From NCBI GenBank assembly GCA_015680685.1, contig MNCI01020297.1:649684-713683 (forward strand): a DNA stretch of 64,000 bases, given 5' to 3'. Position 1 is the first letter of the stretch. Each line of letters starts with the position of its first letter. Positions 37,400 to 48,663 of this stretch are shown here, piece by piece. Below the pieces are notes generated by a model. That model worked only from the letters and a program-made list of their open reading frames with translations. It searched no databases and was not told the origin of the DNA. Origin of the DNA: Gnetum montanum (Eukaryota > Streptophyta > Gnetopsida > Gnetales > Gnetaceae). A program made the translations under genes and the position numbers.

Positions 37400-37960
37400 T
37401 TGAGAAAGGGCATTGTTTACATGTCTTTCTAGTCCAATAACTAGTACTTGTGGCCCATTATTTTGTCAAAGGCATGTGCTTTAAATTCACATCATGTTTT
37501 TCTTATGGATTTTATGTTTTTATAGATTTTTGGATTGCAACCACACCATGAAAAGAATTATTCAACTTTCTATTATTAGTTGACATGAAATGGTAAGAAA
37601 TCCATGAAAAACACTTATGCACCCAAGTAGAGATGAACAAAGAGTACCAAGTCTCCTTGAAGTCACATCCTTTTCAAACCTTTGAATCTTTCCCAAGCTT
37701 GGAAACTGCCAAGATCACAAGTTTGTTAAAGTTTCATTAAAGGAACCTCATATTTCCAAAACAAAGAAAACCATACAGTTTGTGGATGATTGGATGATGT
37801 GGAATCACTACCTATTTCATGAAAAGGAAACTTTGTCTTAGTGATCAGTCATCAAAATTCAAAAAAAGAAACCTAACATTCGCAATCAAAAACATTAGGT
37901 ACAAACAACCATTGGAAAATAGCTATAGCATTACCATGTCCTATTGGCAATAAAGCAATT
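37400..37960 (-). other. conserved noncoding module of element B
   Basis: The 22-bp block lies at 37,670-37,648 (minus), with GGATGTGACTTCAAGGAGAC then TTG. CATGGTGTGGTT (near 37,550) and AGAAAGACATGTAAAC (near 37,423) follow in the same order as in element A. Confidence 0.55.
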
Positions 37961-38199
37961 TTATTAGAGAACAAAATACATTCATACCAAAATAAAGGAA
38001 AATATAAAAGAAATTGTAAAATATTGAGGAAAAATAAAACATACTAATGATGTTGTAAAACAAAAATAGGAAAAATAACAAAGTGTAAAATATATATATA
38101 TCTAAAAACAAAGAAAGTATAAAATAAAAAGATGTAAAAAAAAGTAGAAAAACTGAAGAGCAATTATAATGATTAGCATAGATGGCCATCTCTCCTATG

Positions 38200-39570
38200 A
38201 TTGAGTTGGAAGAAGGAGATCTAAAAAATTGAGTGAGGTTGTTCATCGAAGGAGGTGTTGATTTCACTGGCTTACTTGGGCTCATGGAAAGGTTTCATTT
38301 ATTGTATGTTGACCAATTGTTTCTTGGTTAGGCTCTTAGGTTTGTAGATCAACATGGCCCCAGAAGGAAAGGTTTCATAAATGATATAAGACCCTTCCCA
38401 CAATGTTTGAAAATTAGTCCATTGAGGTATGTGTGTGGGGTTCTAGTAAAGGACCTTGTCTCTAGGTTTAAATTTGACTTTCCTTATTCCAAGATCATGG
38501 CATTATTTGTTGAATTCCTTGTGTACTTAATTTAATGACAAGGCTACCAATCTATTCTCATCTAGCACATTAAGGTTGATTAATATTTCTTTCTATGCTA
38601 GTCTATGGTTAATGTCAAGATCACAAGCTATTGAAAGTGTATGGACCTTGGATTGGATAGGAAGAGTTGGTAATTTTTTGTACACCAGCTCATAGGGAGA
38701 GTAGCCTATAGGGAGTTTCCATGTGGAGTGATATGTCCAAAGGGGATCATTCAGTTTTACGATCCAATCTCTCCTATATTTGCTAATTGTTTAGGTTAAG
38801 ATAGTAATCTTCCTATTTGTAACATTTGCTTGACTAGTAGGGTGCTGTTAGTTTATCTTCAACCCCCAAGTGTTGCATGAGCTTGTGCAAAGTAGCACCT
38901 ATAAAATTAGTACCATTGTCCAAAATTAGTGCACATGGCACTCCAAACCCATTTACAACATTTTATTGTACAAATCATGTAGAATTGGAAGATGTATAAT
39001 TGATAATAGCTGTTGCTTCTACACATTTGGTATAATAGTAAACAATGACTATGCCCCAGTTGTTGAAGGGTTCCAATGACTAGATCCACTGTTGAGGTCC
39101 TTCCATCAAGTGATCATCCCACCATATTATTAATAGTGGTCACAAGAATGGACAAATTGGTGAGCATCCCTAAATATTTTTGGCTAGTAATACCTTTCCA
39201 TCAGGATCTTAATGGTTTTGCATTTCCTTGCATAGTGGCCCTCACAAGGACCCTTATGAACATCTTGGAGAACACATAGCTGAGTAGCATCATGAACATA
39301 CCAATAAACCAAGCCATCTATGCACACCTTGTAAAGGTATTCATTGATTTCCATGAAGTGTTTGGCCTAATGAATAAACTATTATTTCTTCCAAAAGTCC
39401 AAGCCTTATGGCATCTCCTAAGTGAGAAGATAAGTGAGGATGTACCTGTACCATTTTGGTTCAGTGGGCACTTGTTCATTTACTACACAAGCAAAGAGGA
39501 GTTCATTAGGAAATTGAACAAAAAGTGGTCTTTCCTCCTTTCTTCTATCCCATCATAATTGAAACAAGAG
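38200..39570 (-). pseudogene. element B integrase
   Basis: Minus-frame pieces in order: an N-terminal part with VNEQVPTEPKWY and the IHK-like region; then GNAKPLR near 39,210 and the core region STVDLVIGTLQQLGHSHC, where the family has VDFMGPFP and the first catalytic Asp; then ALILDNGTNFIGAT-like sequence, badly decayed, near 38,900. The C-terminus near 38,400-38,280 carries NGLIFKHCGKGLISFMKPF, matching L-S-WEGPYII-ATF of element A. The tail SPSSNSIIGEMAIYANH at about 38,230-38,170 matches SPPSNLVMGEMATYANH of A. Stops are frequent throughout. Confidence 0.5.
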
Positions 39571-39619
39571 GTCAGCAATGAAATTTTTGGTTTTCTTTTG
39601 ATCTACCATCATAAGATCA

Positions 39620-39970
39620 AACTTCCTTAAGGTCACCTATCATTGTAGGACATAGGGGCTCATTATTGTCCTATTCATGAGGAAAATAATGGCATTGTGG
39701 TCCATGTGCACAAACATCCTATACATAAGCACATAGTACCTAAATTTCTCTAAACCACCATCGTTAGCTCTTTCTCTACTATGTTGTAGTTGAGCTATGC
39801 ATCCCCAATGCTTCAACTTGTGTAGTGGATATAGTAAGGATGTTTTTTTATCATCCAACTATGTAAGCATAGCTCCTAATGCATAGTTCAATGTATCCAT
39901 CAGGATTTAAAATTATTTAGACTATTTTGATGCTAGTAGAATTAGAGTTTCTACAAGCTTCTTCTTTAGT
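39620..39970 (-). pseudogene. element B RNase H region
   Basis: LNYALGAMLT (39,890) corresponds to the family's SD-A-GAVL box. It is followed by YPLHKLKHWG, ERANDGGLEKFRYYVLMYRMFVHMDHNAIIFL, comparable to the ERELLAVV-A--KFR-YL-----V-TDH-AL-YL order. The initial catalytic Asp is not clear. Positions follow directly after the RT connection. Confidence 0.5.
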
Positions 39971-40049
39971 TGGAATGCCTTTTCACATTCCTTGGTCCAT
40001 ATGAATGGAGCATCTTTCTTTATGAGATTAACCAATAGTTTAGTGATTT

Positions 40050-41140
40050 TAGAGAAATTCACTATGAATCACAAATAGGAACTTGTTTGTCTAAGGAATG
40101 ATTAGACATCTTTAATAGTTTCTACTTGATAGGTTATTCCTTGGATGATCCTAATCTTCTTAGGGTCCACATCGAAATTCTATGCCCATGCACAATACCT
40201 TCCTAGACCATCATTTTTCTTTTCTATTAAATAAGTTGAAGATTAGTCTCCCTAAACCTTTTAAGCACTCACTAAAGGTAGTCTAGGACTTGCTTAAATG
40301 TAGTGCCATAGGTGAAAAATTCATACATGAAGACTTCCATCTCGCTACTAATCTACTACTAAAAAATGCTTAGGACCAAGCATTGGAAAGTCATAGTGGA
40401 ATTACATAGACTAAAGGGCATCTTATGAAATGAAAAAGTTCCCTAAGGACTTGAGAATGTTGTTTTGGCTTGATTCTCAAGTGTAATCTAAATCTGGTTA
40501 TAGGCATAATAACCATCCAAAAAGTTGTAATAGTAATGCCTAGAAATAGTGTTAACATCTAGCCCACAAATGGCAATGGGAAATTATCTTTGAACATTTC
40601 CATGTTCAATAGCTTAAAATCAATACAAATCCACCACTTACCACCTTTCTATGACATCATTACAAGTGGTATAACCCACTCACTATCCATAATTGTATAG
40701 ATAAATCCCACCTTGAAGAGTTGTTCAATTTTCTCATTGATGATCTACTTCAATTTGGGGTTCAATGGTTGCTGCAACTACCTCTTTGGGCTCATGGTTG
40801 TATCGATATAGTTTCAATTCTAGCATATTTGAAGATTAATCTTTATAAGTTTAGGATATGAGTAAACAAAGGTTGTTGACCACCTTCAATAGCATCCTTT
40901 TCTACTTAGGAGCAAGGTTGCCATTGATTATTACTACCTTACCATCTTTTAGAAATGCATATTCCATGTTGATGGGTAGAGTTTTCAACTTTAAGGGCTC
41001 TTGTTTAAAATTTTTAGGGATTCCAAACTCTTCCCAATTGATATTATCAAGTTCATTATTGAATAATTGGTGATGAACTTGCTCTAGTTCATCCATGCCT
41101 TCAACATTGGCATAAGTTAGGCTCTTAGTAGGTTCCATGT
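40050..41140 (-). pseudogene. element B reverse transcriptase and upstream linker
   Basis: The linker at 41,138-40,902 (MEPTKSLTYANVEGMDELEQ... FLKDGKVVIINGNLAPK) is the counterpart of MEPTEGLTYTYINSIDALEQ and EYMFLKN-KLVIINSKLAP in element A. RT proper follows, mostly in broken frames. The catalytic region near 40,340 reads EVFMYEFFTYG where element A has EVFIDDFSTYG, so both catalytic aspartates are gone. GIVHGHRIS near 40,190 matches VLGHNIS. Confidence 0.6.
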
Positions 41141-41299
41141 AATGTGTGCTACTTTTAGAATTAGCTCTTAGCCACTGGGATCATCCTATTTTATGGTTGT
41201 TACATATAGGCATTTTTGAATTTCAAATTCATCTACACACTAACTACATGCTTTGATTGATGTACTTTTGATAGACCAAGGTTTCTATACATAATTACA

Positions 41300-41830
41300 C
41301 TTGGTATCACTATACACGATTCATGGAACTCTCTTCTTCTTGATCTTTTCAAATGCATTTTCCTTGGAAATATCTAGGAAAAGATTTCTAATGTCCATTC
41401 GCACATCAAAAAAGCTTAACCAATCCCTTGCCATCATGATTGAGAAGTGCACCTTGCAATTATCAATCTTGATCATCAAAAAATCAATAGGATACGATCA
41501 CCCATAGATAGTGTTCACAATGTCCTCCACTAATTCTAAAGGAATAGTGATGGACTAATCTCCTAATTTTAAATAGATGTTATTCTTCTTGAGAGGAGGT
41601 AGGTTCCATGCTTTGTACATTTCATGGAAGATTAGGTTGACACCAAAACTTGAATCAAGAAGAGCCTTGCATGGCTCATTTTCAACAATCTATAAATAGA
41701 TTAGAGGATTGCTAAGATCAACCCTTTTCCTAGGAAGGTTATCAACCTTGATCCAATTAGATATAGTGTGGGTTAACATAACTATGTAGATCTTGGAAGG
41801 TGTTTGATTTAAAGGGCTCTCAAAAGGAAT
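41300..41830 (-). pseudogene. element B aspartic protease
   Basis: KALLDSSFGVNLIFHEMYKAWNLP, cut here to its core LLDSSFGVNLI (about 41,665-41,633), then LVEDIVN, YPIDFLMIKID and HFSIMMARDWLS parallel the element A protease residue by residue. As in A, the D-S-S loop replaces DSG/DTG. One stop interrupts the LELADQS-equivalent segment. Confidence 0.65.
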
Positions 41831-42399
41831 GGATGTAGAGGATGAAGGAGACCTAGGATGACCAGCCACATGAGTCAGTGAAGGCTTTGTAGGACTATCA
41901 GTTTGAAAGAATGGTCTTTTATAGGATCTAGTTTTTGAATCACATAGCTAAGAAACAAATTGTAAGTTAATTTCCCTAGTAGCATTATGTTGTTATGGCT
42001 ATGCAATAATTTTTCCCTACATGGATGGAGCAAGTGATAATTGGGTGAAGGGTGAAGGGACATGTGCTAAAGGATGAGAAGGATGATAAGGATATGGAGA
42101 TTCCCCTCTAGAAGATGGAGAGTAAATTTTGTAGTACTTGAGAGGGTAGTAGTAATGTTGGAAGGAAGTGTGATTGGAAGAGTCATGTGGAGACATGGGT
42201 TACTAAACATAGTATCCATATGGATCGAACTTTCTATAAGGGTACTGTTGCCTTAGTGGTGGCATCCCCCATTAATGTGGGTGTTTCCAGTGATGGTACT
42301 GCTTATATGGTTCTAGTGGAGCTCCACTTAGATAATAAGCTTGTTGTTGCTAGTGGAACTACCTTAGATTGTCTTGAGGATAAGGCAACATTTTGGGTG

Positions 42400-44225
42400 C
42401 TTACCTTTGTGCTAATTTAGGATTCAAAGCATACATCCTAGATTCCTATAAGTGTGACACAATATGGCAACATCCCTTGGGATGTTCATATTGGTAGATG
42501 TCGCATCCATCATCACCATCTGATTTTGACTCCACAACCTTTAATACTATAGTAGCTTTACCCTTACCCCTTTGGTAGACACGTTCAGCTTTCTTTCTTC
42601 TCATGCAATCATGATTACTACCTTGATCTTTGGATTCTTATGTAATTTTTAGAATAGTTTGAAATTTTTTATTCAAAAATTCCCATATTTTGTCAACCTT
42701 AGCCAAAATTTTAAACACATATTTTTGAATTGGCAATGTTTTTTGCTGCACCACTTCATCAATTTGTGTCTCCCCCTCACTATTATACAATCGAACCTCC
42801 CTTTTTCTAATGGAAGGGTCTTGGTTATACTTCACATCACTTTCCTATTTTCTCAACTCACCATATTCTTTTATAACCTATTTAATCAGCCTTTGAATCT
42901 GATGGGCTCTTAGTTCTGATATTCTCCTTTGGGCATAAACCCCAAGAGTTCTCCTCATTTTTAATCAAAATTCATTTATGATATGGAGAAGCTACTCTCA
43001 TTGAGAATAACCATGGCCAGGATATCTATGCCAAAGGGAATAATACCTACCCATGGTTATGTCCAAGTGTTCATGCATTCCTTGTCATCAACCTTGGATT
43101 TACTTTCTCAAATTGGACACTCTAAAGTACATCTAATATTTGTCATTGAATAGCTCAAGCATCATATTCTATCTACAAATTGATTCTTGCTCCAAGGAGC
43201 AATACCAACTTTTAGCTTCTTTTGTGAGTATCCTAGGAAATAGATTAAGTTTTTTCCAATTGTTTTCTATGTTATACAAGGAAAAGGCATTGTAAAAGGC
43301 TTAAATATGGATGTATAGATTTGAGTTATATCCCCCTTCAAATCTGAAGATATTATTCATATCCAACCTCTTGATTCTGCTATCTTTCACATGCTTGGTT
43401 GGAATTCTAACTACCTTTGTGATGTTTAACATGCTTCAAGTTACCATCAAAGGTTCATCATTGTCATGATTTCGATGACTCCTATGATACCTTCTACTAC
43501 CCCATTGTTCATGGTCGGGCCTATGATCATTGTCCTATTGTTCACCTCCATCACAATTTCATCTCTTGCAGTCTCAATAAGATTTATAGGAGGAAGAAGA
43601 AGATGCAAATGAAGAAGATGAAGAGGGAGAAGGGCTTCCACCACCACAGTATCTACCACCTCCTCTCTGTGTGTCACACCCACAATCATTTGGTTTATCA
43701 TCATCTCGATGCTTGCTCAAGCCCCTACCTTAACTCCCACTTCTACCTGAACTAGGATTGTTGATAGTGGACTATAAGTGTGGGTTCAAGCCCCCTTCAC
43801 TAGTGTTAAGGAGTGGAGAATCATCATGTTGAGAATCCCTAAATGGAGGATCCTCCTTATTATTTTTGTTCAATAGGAACAAGGAATTAGTGAACTATTT
43901 CCCCTTCATAGCTTTATGGCTCTTCTCCTTATGCTAATCTTGTTTGCATTATGTTTTCATGGGATGGTAGTTTTGATAGTCATGGTCTTGCATAATGTAT
44001 TCATCATGGAGATCTTGGATGCTCAAGATCTTAAGAGTTTAGAGTAGCATCCCAGGAATAGATTAGTCAGGAGGCAACACAACATTACCCTCCATATGTC
44101 TTTACCATAGCTATTAATCCTAATGTAAGATGAAGGTGAAATTATGTACAAAGTCATCTAGATGAGTGTACATCATTTTGAATTCTTAGGGCACTAGTGG
44201 TTTTGATTCATCATGCCTACAAGAA
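42400..44225 (-). pseudogene. element B gag
   Basis: The capsid core near 43,300-43,060 has NAFSLYNIENNWKKLNLFPRIL, KSWYCSLEQ and ELFNDKY, parallel to element A. The basic/acidic helical region SDVKYNQDPSIRKREVRLY and FKILAKVDKIWEFLNKKFQ follows (42,835-42,638). The knuckle near 42,510 is C-D-I-Y-Q-Y-E-H-P-K-G-C, with the second Cys changed to Tyr. The tail is Pro/Tyr-rich. The open frame 43,704-43,447 is in a different frame and is not the gag product. Confidence 0.6.
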
Positions 44226-44374
44226 GAAGACATTTTAGATTAAAAGAAAACTTTAGTGTGTGTTAATTAAAATTATGATTTTTAGGTTTTGAATGATTGG
44301 AACATAAGGGTTCATTCCAATGATCTCAAATAATATTCATTGAGTCATTGATAGGGTATGTATCAAACTACAAG

Positions 44375-44391
44375 TCCTTGGCAATGACACT
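44375..44391 (-). other. degenerate primer binding site of element B
   Basis: On the minus strand, directly after the LTR end CACTCATCA, the sequence reads TTAGTGTCATTGCCAAGG, recognisable against the tRNA-Asp site TGGCGCCGTTGCCGGGG mainly in its second half. Confidence 0.5.
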
Positions 44392-44393
44392 AA

Positions 44394-45241
44394 TGATGAG
44401 TGGTGAATAGACCCTATGCCCAACCATACAAATCACAAAGCATTCATGTGTGATGTGGTCAAATTTCATGGACTTATAAACCTCTAAGTACACTGGTCTC
44501 TAGGAAGTGAAACCAACCACTACAATCATTGTCTTCCCAAATACACTTGTGAAACACATAGGGATGATTTTTGTCATTTTTTATGTTTTATATTCTAAGT
44601 TTCCTAAGAATAAAGAATAGATAATTAAAGATATTTAATTTCTAATTTAATCTAACTAGTTAATATTTAACTAATCCTAGCATAAGCATCTTTTCTCTCT
44701 TTTTGTACACATCCTAAACACATTTAATGCTACTAGGTTACCAAATGTTAAAAATTATTAGGACTACCAAGAACCAAGTGTATGCTAGATTAATAAGAAA
44801 TAAAACTATGAAGTAAATTAATTCCTATCATAAATATTCTCTGCAAATAATATAGAAACTAAGAAGCAAGTTTGGGAAATAAAGGAGATATAAGAAATAA
44901 ATTTCCTAACTTTTTCTAAGAAGAAGATTCTGGAAGGATGGGAGCAAATGTTTAAATGAAATTTTGCATAAATTTAACTTAAAATTATCACATGGATTCT
45001 AATAAGTATTTTTAATTTCATGAATTAAAAAGAAGTATTATATTATTACTTAAGTAATAAAATTTTATTGTTAAAATACTTTATTAAATTTTATTATATA
45101 GATCTTTTATATATTTAATGATTCAATGTAGAGATCAAATTATATTTTAAAGTTTATCTTCTATCAATTATTATTTCTTTATAAATATTTGACTCTACAT
45201 ATTTAATTCTGTATTATGCACATATGATGATATAACCATAA
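44394..45241 (-). repeat. LTR of element B
   Basis: The inner end TGATGAGTGGTGAATAG and the next words (CCCAACCATACAAATCAC, AAGCATTCA) match the other gypsy LTRs. The outer end is placed at a purine-tract-like ATGAGGGTA (minus), giving 848 bp, close to the family length. A purine tract outside a 5' LTR would be odd and may mean a tandem LTR arrangement. The outer end is uncertain. Confidence 0.5.
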
Positions 45242-46950
45242 TACCCTCATACCAAACCTAGGCTTGAATGATACTACTTCCAAAATCATACAAACATCAA
45301 AGTATAAATGCTAACTATACATGATACATACTATTGATTAGCATAGTTAATGCAAAAGCCATCATAATAACTTAAAATTACCTAGCAAGTGCACATGAAA
45401 CATACCCATAACTCAATGCATCATATGTTATTATTAGCTCATTAGTCATCTAGCTTGCTATGCACATCCTTAAAATAACATATATACCAATGTCATGCAT
45501 GAACACAAAGACTTAGCTCATCAACTATACATACCAGATATATAGCCAAAAAACAAACATGTATAAATACCTAGCTTCCATCCTTCCCATTAGTCCTAGT
45601 GGGTTCCTACGAATCTAGCTACATCACTTGCAAAATATACACATAACATAAACTAATTGGAAAGCCTTTAAATTTTTCCTAGTAGATTTCTAACAAGCAT
45701 TACACTAGAAAAAAGAATGGAGAAAGAGAACATCTTACATTGAATTTTAGTACCACATGTACTCTAAGCACTACATGCATACAAATCATCACATCATAGA
45801 CATACACGTAGTGCATACATGGTAGCCATGCTTAAACATCACATATGAAAAATCATATGACAACTAGTGTCTCATAACAATCATACAAACTGATACATGG
45901 CAACCATACCTATAGTAGTCACATGCATGAAGCCAAGTCATATACAAAGATCCACTACTGAGCCTCAAGTCATTCCACATGATTATGACATCACATGAGC
46001 CAATAAAGATCCACTACAAAGCCTTAGGTCTTACTATTCTAGATTATTATAAGATCACAACATATATAGATACTTGAGTTAGAAGCTCTATGTCATGGTT
46101 TCACTTCTAGTGGGCAATGCTTAGTTAGATAAAATTCTAATTGAGCTATATGTCTCGGTGTGTATCTAATTTTAAGTTATTTTGGATTCCACTTATTTCA
46201 AAATTTTTCTTATAGAAATTTTTTTAGTTTATAACTTGGTACTAACTAATAGAATTGAATTTGTGACCTAGGGTTACCAAGCAAAGACTTCTACCATGAA
46301 TAATACGTCATTGTATTTTTGAAAAATCAAATGATTATTAGTTAAGAAGATGGATCCTACACTACCAACATTTACATCAATTTAAACATCTATTTTTGAA
46401 CTTAAAAATAGAAATATAAAGATTACATCACTTTCATTATTTAAGGTAGTAATCGAAAGTCATGAAAAAATATCATCTAAAAGATTACTAGATAATAGTG
46501 ACACATATTGCACATCACCATTACTTTGGTGCTTAATATTAATATTATATTGATAATCTTTACTCTCAACTGTGGCCTATTTGATAAAATTAGTTTTGAT
46601 CTTTGAGTTAACATTATTTTTTCCAAATAAGGATATATTTTTCTTATAAGCTATTTATCTAAAATTATTAGTACTTTCTATAGTACAAGTAAAAACATTT
46701 GTAGAAACTTATATCTTCTTTCATTTCTTTATTCCTATTTGATCATTCTTATTATTGATATTAACTTTATTTTTTATATCTTTAGCTTCAAATTAGTTCC
46801 TCTACTCTCAACTTTAACATGTTTTTTTCTTTTCCACAACATCTATTATTTTTATAAAAAAGGGATAATCTTTAATTAAATGTTCTTTACTATGAAAAAA
46901 GTTACACATATTAGGAAGATTATAATATGTAGTTGACAGAATACAGGCCT
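45242..46950. other. unassigned AT-rich stretch with a 59-bp duplication
   Basis: A direct repeat starts AAAGATCCACTAC at 45,946 and 46,005 (period 59, two copies, moderately diverged). No coding region is recognised. A SINE lies at its right side (46,200-46,320). Confidence 0.4.
46195..46320 (-). repeat. tRNA-derived SINE, minus strand
   Basis: On the minus strand: GGTAGAAGTCTTTGCTTGG (A-box region), CACAAATTCAATTCTA as a decayed B box at about 46,265-46,251, then the body word AAGTTATAAAC. The same layout as the other copies, with more mutations in both boxes. Confidence 0.4.
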
Positions 46951-46958
46951 TAAATTAA

Positions 46959-47463
46959 TGTCCCCATTTTGAAATGGTGTTGTTGCATAGCAAAGATGAT
47001 GCCTCTTCATAATAAGTGTTATTGTTATCATAACAAGACTTGAAAGGACGTGTTGTAATTGAGACCCAAAAGGATCCATTGTAATAATGGATGTGTCTCT
47101 TAAAGTAACATTTAGAGATTTAACCTAAGATGTTTATACCTAAGCTTAGAGGTCATGCTAGCATAGAGTGGAAAAGTAGGTAAAGGTGAGTCATGGGTGT
47201 TGGGTGAAATGGGATAAGAAGAGGACTAAGCATTCCTTTTGGCCAGTTGTTGGTTAGTGCTAAATTTCCTCTAAGGGGATAGATGTCGAAGGAAGAAAAC
47301 CCCAAGGAATACTCTCAAAGATGATCTAAATACTCCATTCCATATTAATAAATCATTCTATTCTCTTTTTCTTCTACATTTTTCCTGTTATTTCCTTTAC
47401 ACATAATGTCTAATATAATGTATAATTTACATTTCTCATGACATCTGGCAATGGGATGTCACA
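46959..47463 (+). repeat. 5' LTR of the copia-like element
   Basis: Begins TGTCCCCATTTTG (a few bases earlier is possible) and ends GGGATGTCACA. Near the right end TGACATC...GGGATGTCA can form a hairpin. It is closely collinear with 50,661-51,180, including TTTATACCTAAGCTTAGAGG and AACCCCAAGG. Confidence 0.75.
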
Positions 47464-47465
47464 AT

Positions 47466-47482
47466 TGGTAATAAAGCTAGGT
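47466..47482 (+). other. primer binding site, initiator tRNA-Met type
   Basis: TGGTAATAAAGCTAGGT matches the standard TGGTATCAGAGCCAGGT at 14 of 17 positions and lies two bases after the LTR end. Confidence 0.65.
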
Positions 47483-48578
47483 TTCGGTCCTAGGACTTAT
47501 GGGTTATGGATCCACCATGCTTCTACTACATCACAATTGCTATTAAAGAAAACCATGATCCAAGGCCCATTTAGAATCATGGACCAACTACAACATGAGC
47601 CTGATGATGAACCATGAACCCATGACACATGGAAAGTAATTGATCATCACCAAATGCACCATATGTTTGAGATGTAACCAAAAGATACATTTCCATTGAT
47701 TTCATGAACAATGGATCAAGCATCTATAAAAGATAGATTCCACCAACCAAAAAAATTTGTTCATGGATATCACTAGCTAATTAAGATCTGATTATGCCTC
47801 ATCAAGATTTATTAATTTCAAGAGATGTTGGTAAGATAAGGATACATTGATCTAGCTAACTCTTACCCCTATTAATATTATAAATATTAACTGATTAAGA
47901 TCATTGTTAAATTTCTCCAAATATGTTAGTAACCATGACTTGAATTGATCTTGTTTTGTTGAATTTATTTTCCTAAGAACTTACACTTGTAACTTGGCAT
48001 TATTCACGATACTAAGACTTAGGTATTGATTATATAAGGGAGTCAACTCATCCATAAGATTGTCTGATCATCATAGGAAAACCAATACTTAGTAAATGAA
48101 TTTGTCATAATTTTCTCATGAGTACCTCATTAGTGTAGAATCATGATTTGAAAAAACAACCCTTTATCATACTTGTCAATTTATAAGATCAAAGTATCAT
48201 CTTCATGTTTAGAGATTGGTATATCATCTAGAAGCAACTGAGAGCCATTTATAAGTCATCATGTCATCCATACATGAACCTAGTAAAGTCGTTTTGGTAG
48301 AATAAGTTAGTTGGACCTTTCAAAATATTGAAAAATTTAAATTCATTATTGAATCTAAGACTATGTCCAATGGATAATACTCATCAAGATAATTCCAACA
48401 ATATAAATTTCATCTCAATCAAACTTACAATTTGAAAGATATCACTATTTTAAATTTCTCGTTATGTATGCATTAAAAAATTATTAAACTATTATTTTAA
48501 TAATAGGAAAAAAGGGAAGGTGGAGGTCATGGCTTCAAAGCCAACCCTTAATTTATTAAAAAAAAGAGTTTGGTTCAT

Positions 48579-48663
48579 TGGTAGCATATGAAAGTATAAT
48601 TTCATAATTAAGCATGATCGTCCTAGAGTAGTACTAGGATGAGTGACTGCTTGATAAGTCTCG
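48579..48663 (+). pseudogene. 5S rRNA-derived sequence
   Basis: The 3' part is nearly canonical plant 5S: AGAGTAGTACTAGGATG, then AGTGAC and AAGTCTCG, that is the C box and what follows. AATTAAGCATG before it equals the A-box region TTAAGCGTGC. The 5' third of the gene is degenerate. Seven T residues come straight after CTCG (48,664-48,670), like a Pol III terminator. It lies inside the copia-like element. It may be a captured 5S copy, a 5S-derived SINE, or a relic related to the 5S-bearing Cassandra elements, though Cassandra carries the 5S in its LTR. Confidence 0.75.

Larger units (their letters stand above)
37400..45241 (-). mobile_element. gypsy element B (Tat/Athila-type), minus strand, 3' truncated
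   Basis: Sense order from the right: LTR (45,241-44,394), primer site, gag, protease, RT, RNase H, integrase and noncoding module ending near 37,400. No 3' LTR is visible to the left before the flank of element A. It keeps the full domain set that element A has lost, but stops and frameshifts are dense. Confidence 0.7.

Noticed and set aside
37941-38285. 114-codon minus frame with hydrophobic Phe/Tyr-rich end, envelope-like at first sight
   Set aside because: Its start is the pol tail shared with element A (SPSSN...GEMA). The hydrophobic part is T-rich noncoding sequence, not a conserved membrane domain.
43447-43704. 85-codon minus frame rich in Val/Met/Leu inside element B
   Set aside because: It lies in a different frame from the gag similarity and comes from purine-biased gag sequence; treated as a shadow.
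48579-48663. Functional 5S rRNA gene
   Set aside because: The 5' third is unrecognisable and several paired positions are changed; not arranged in tandem.
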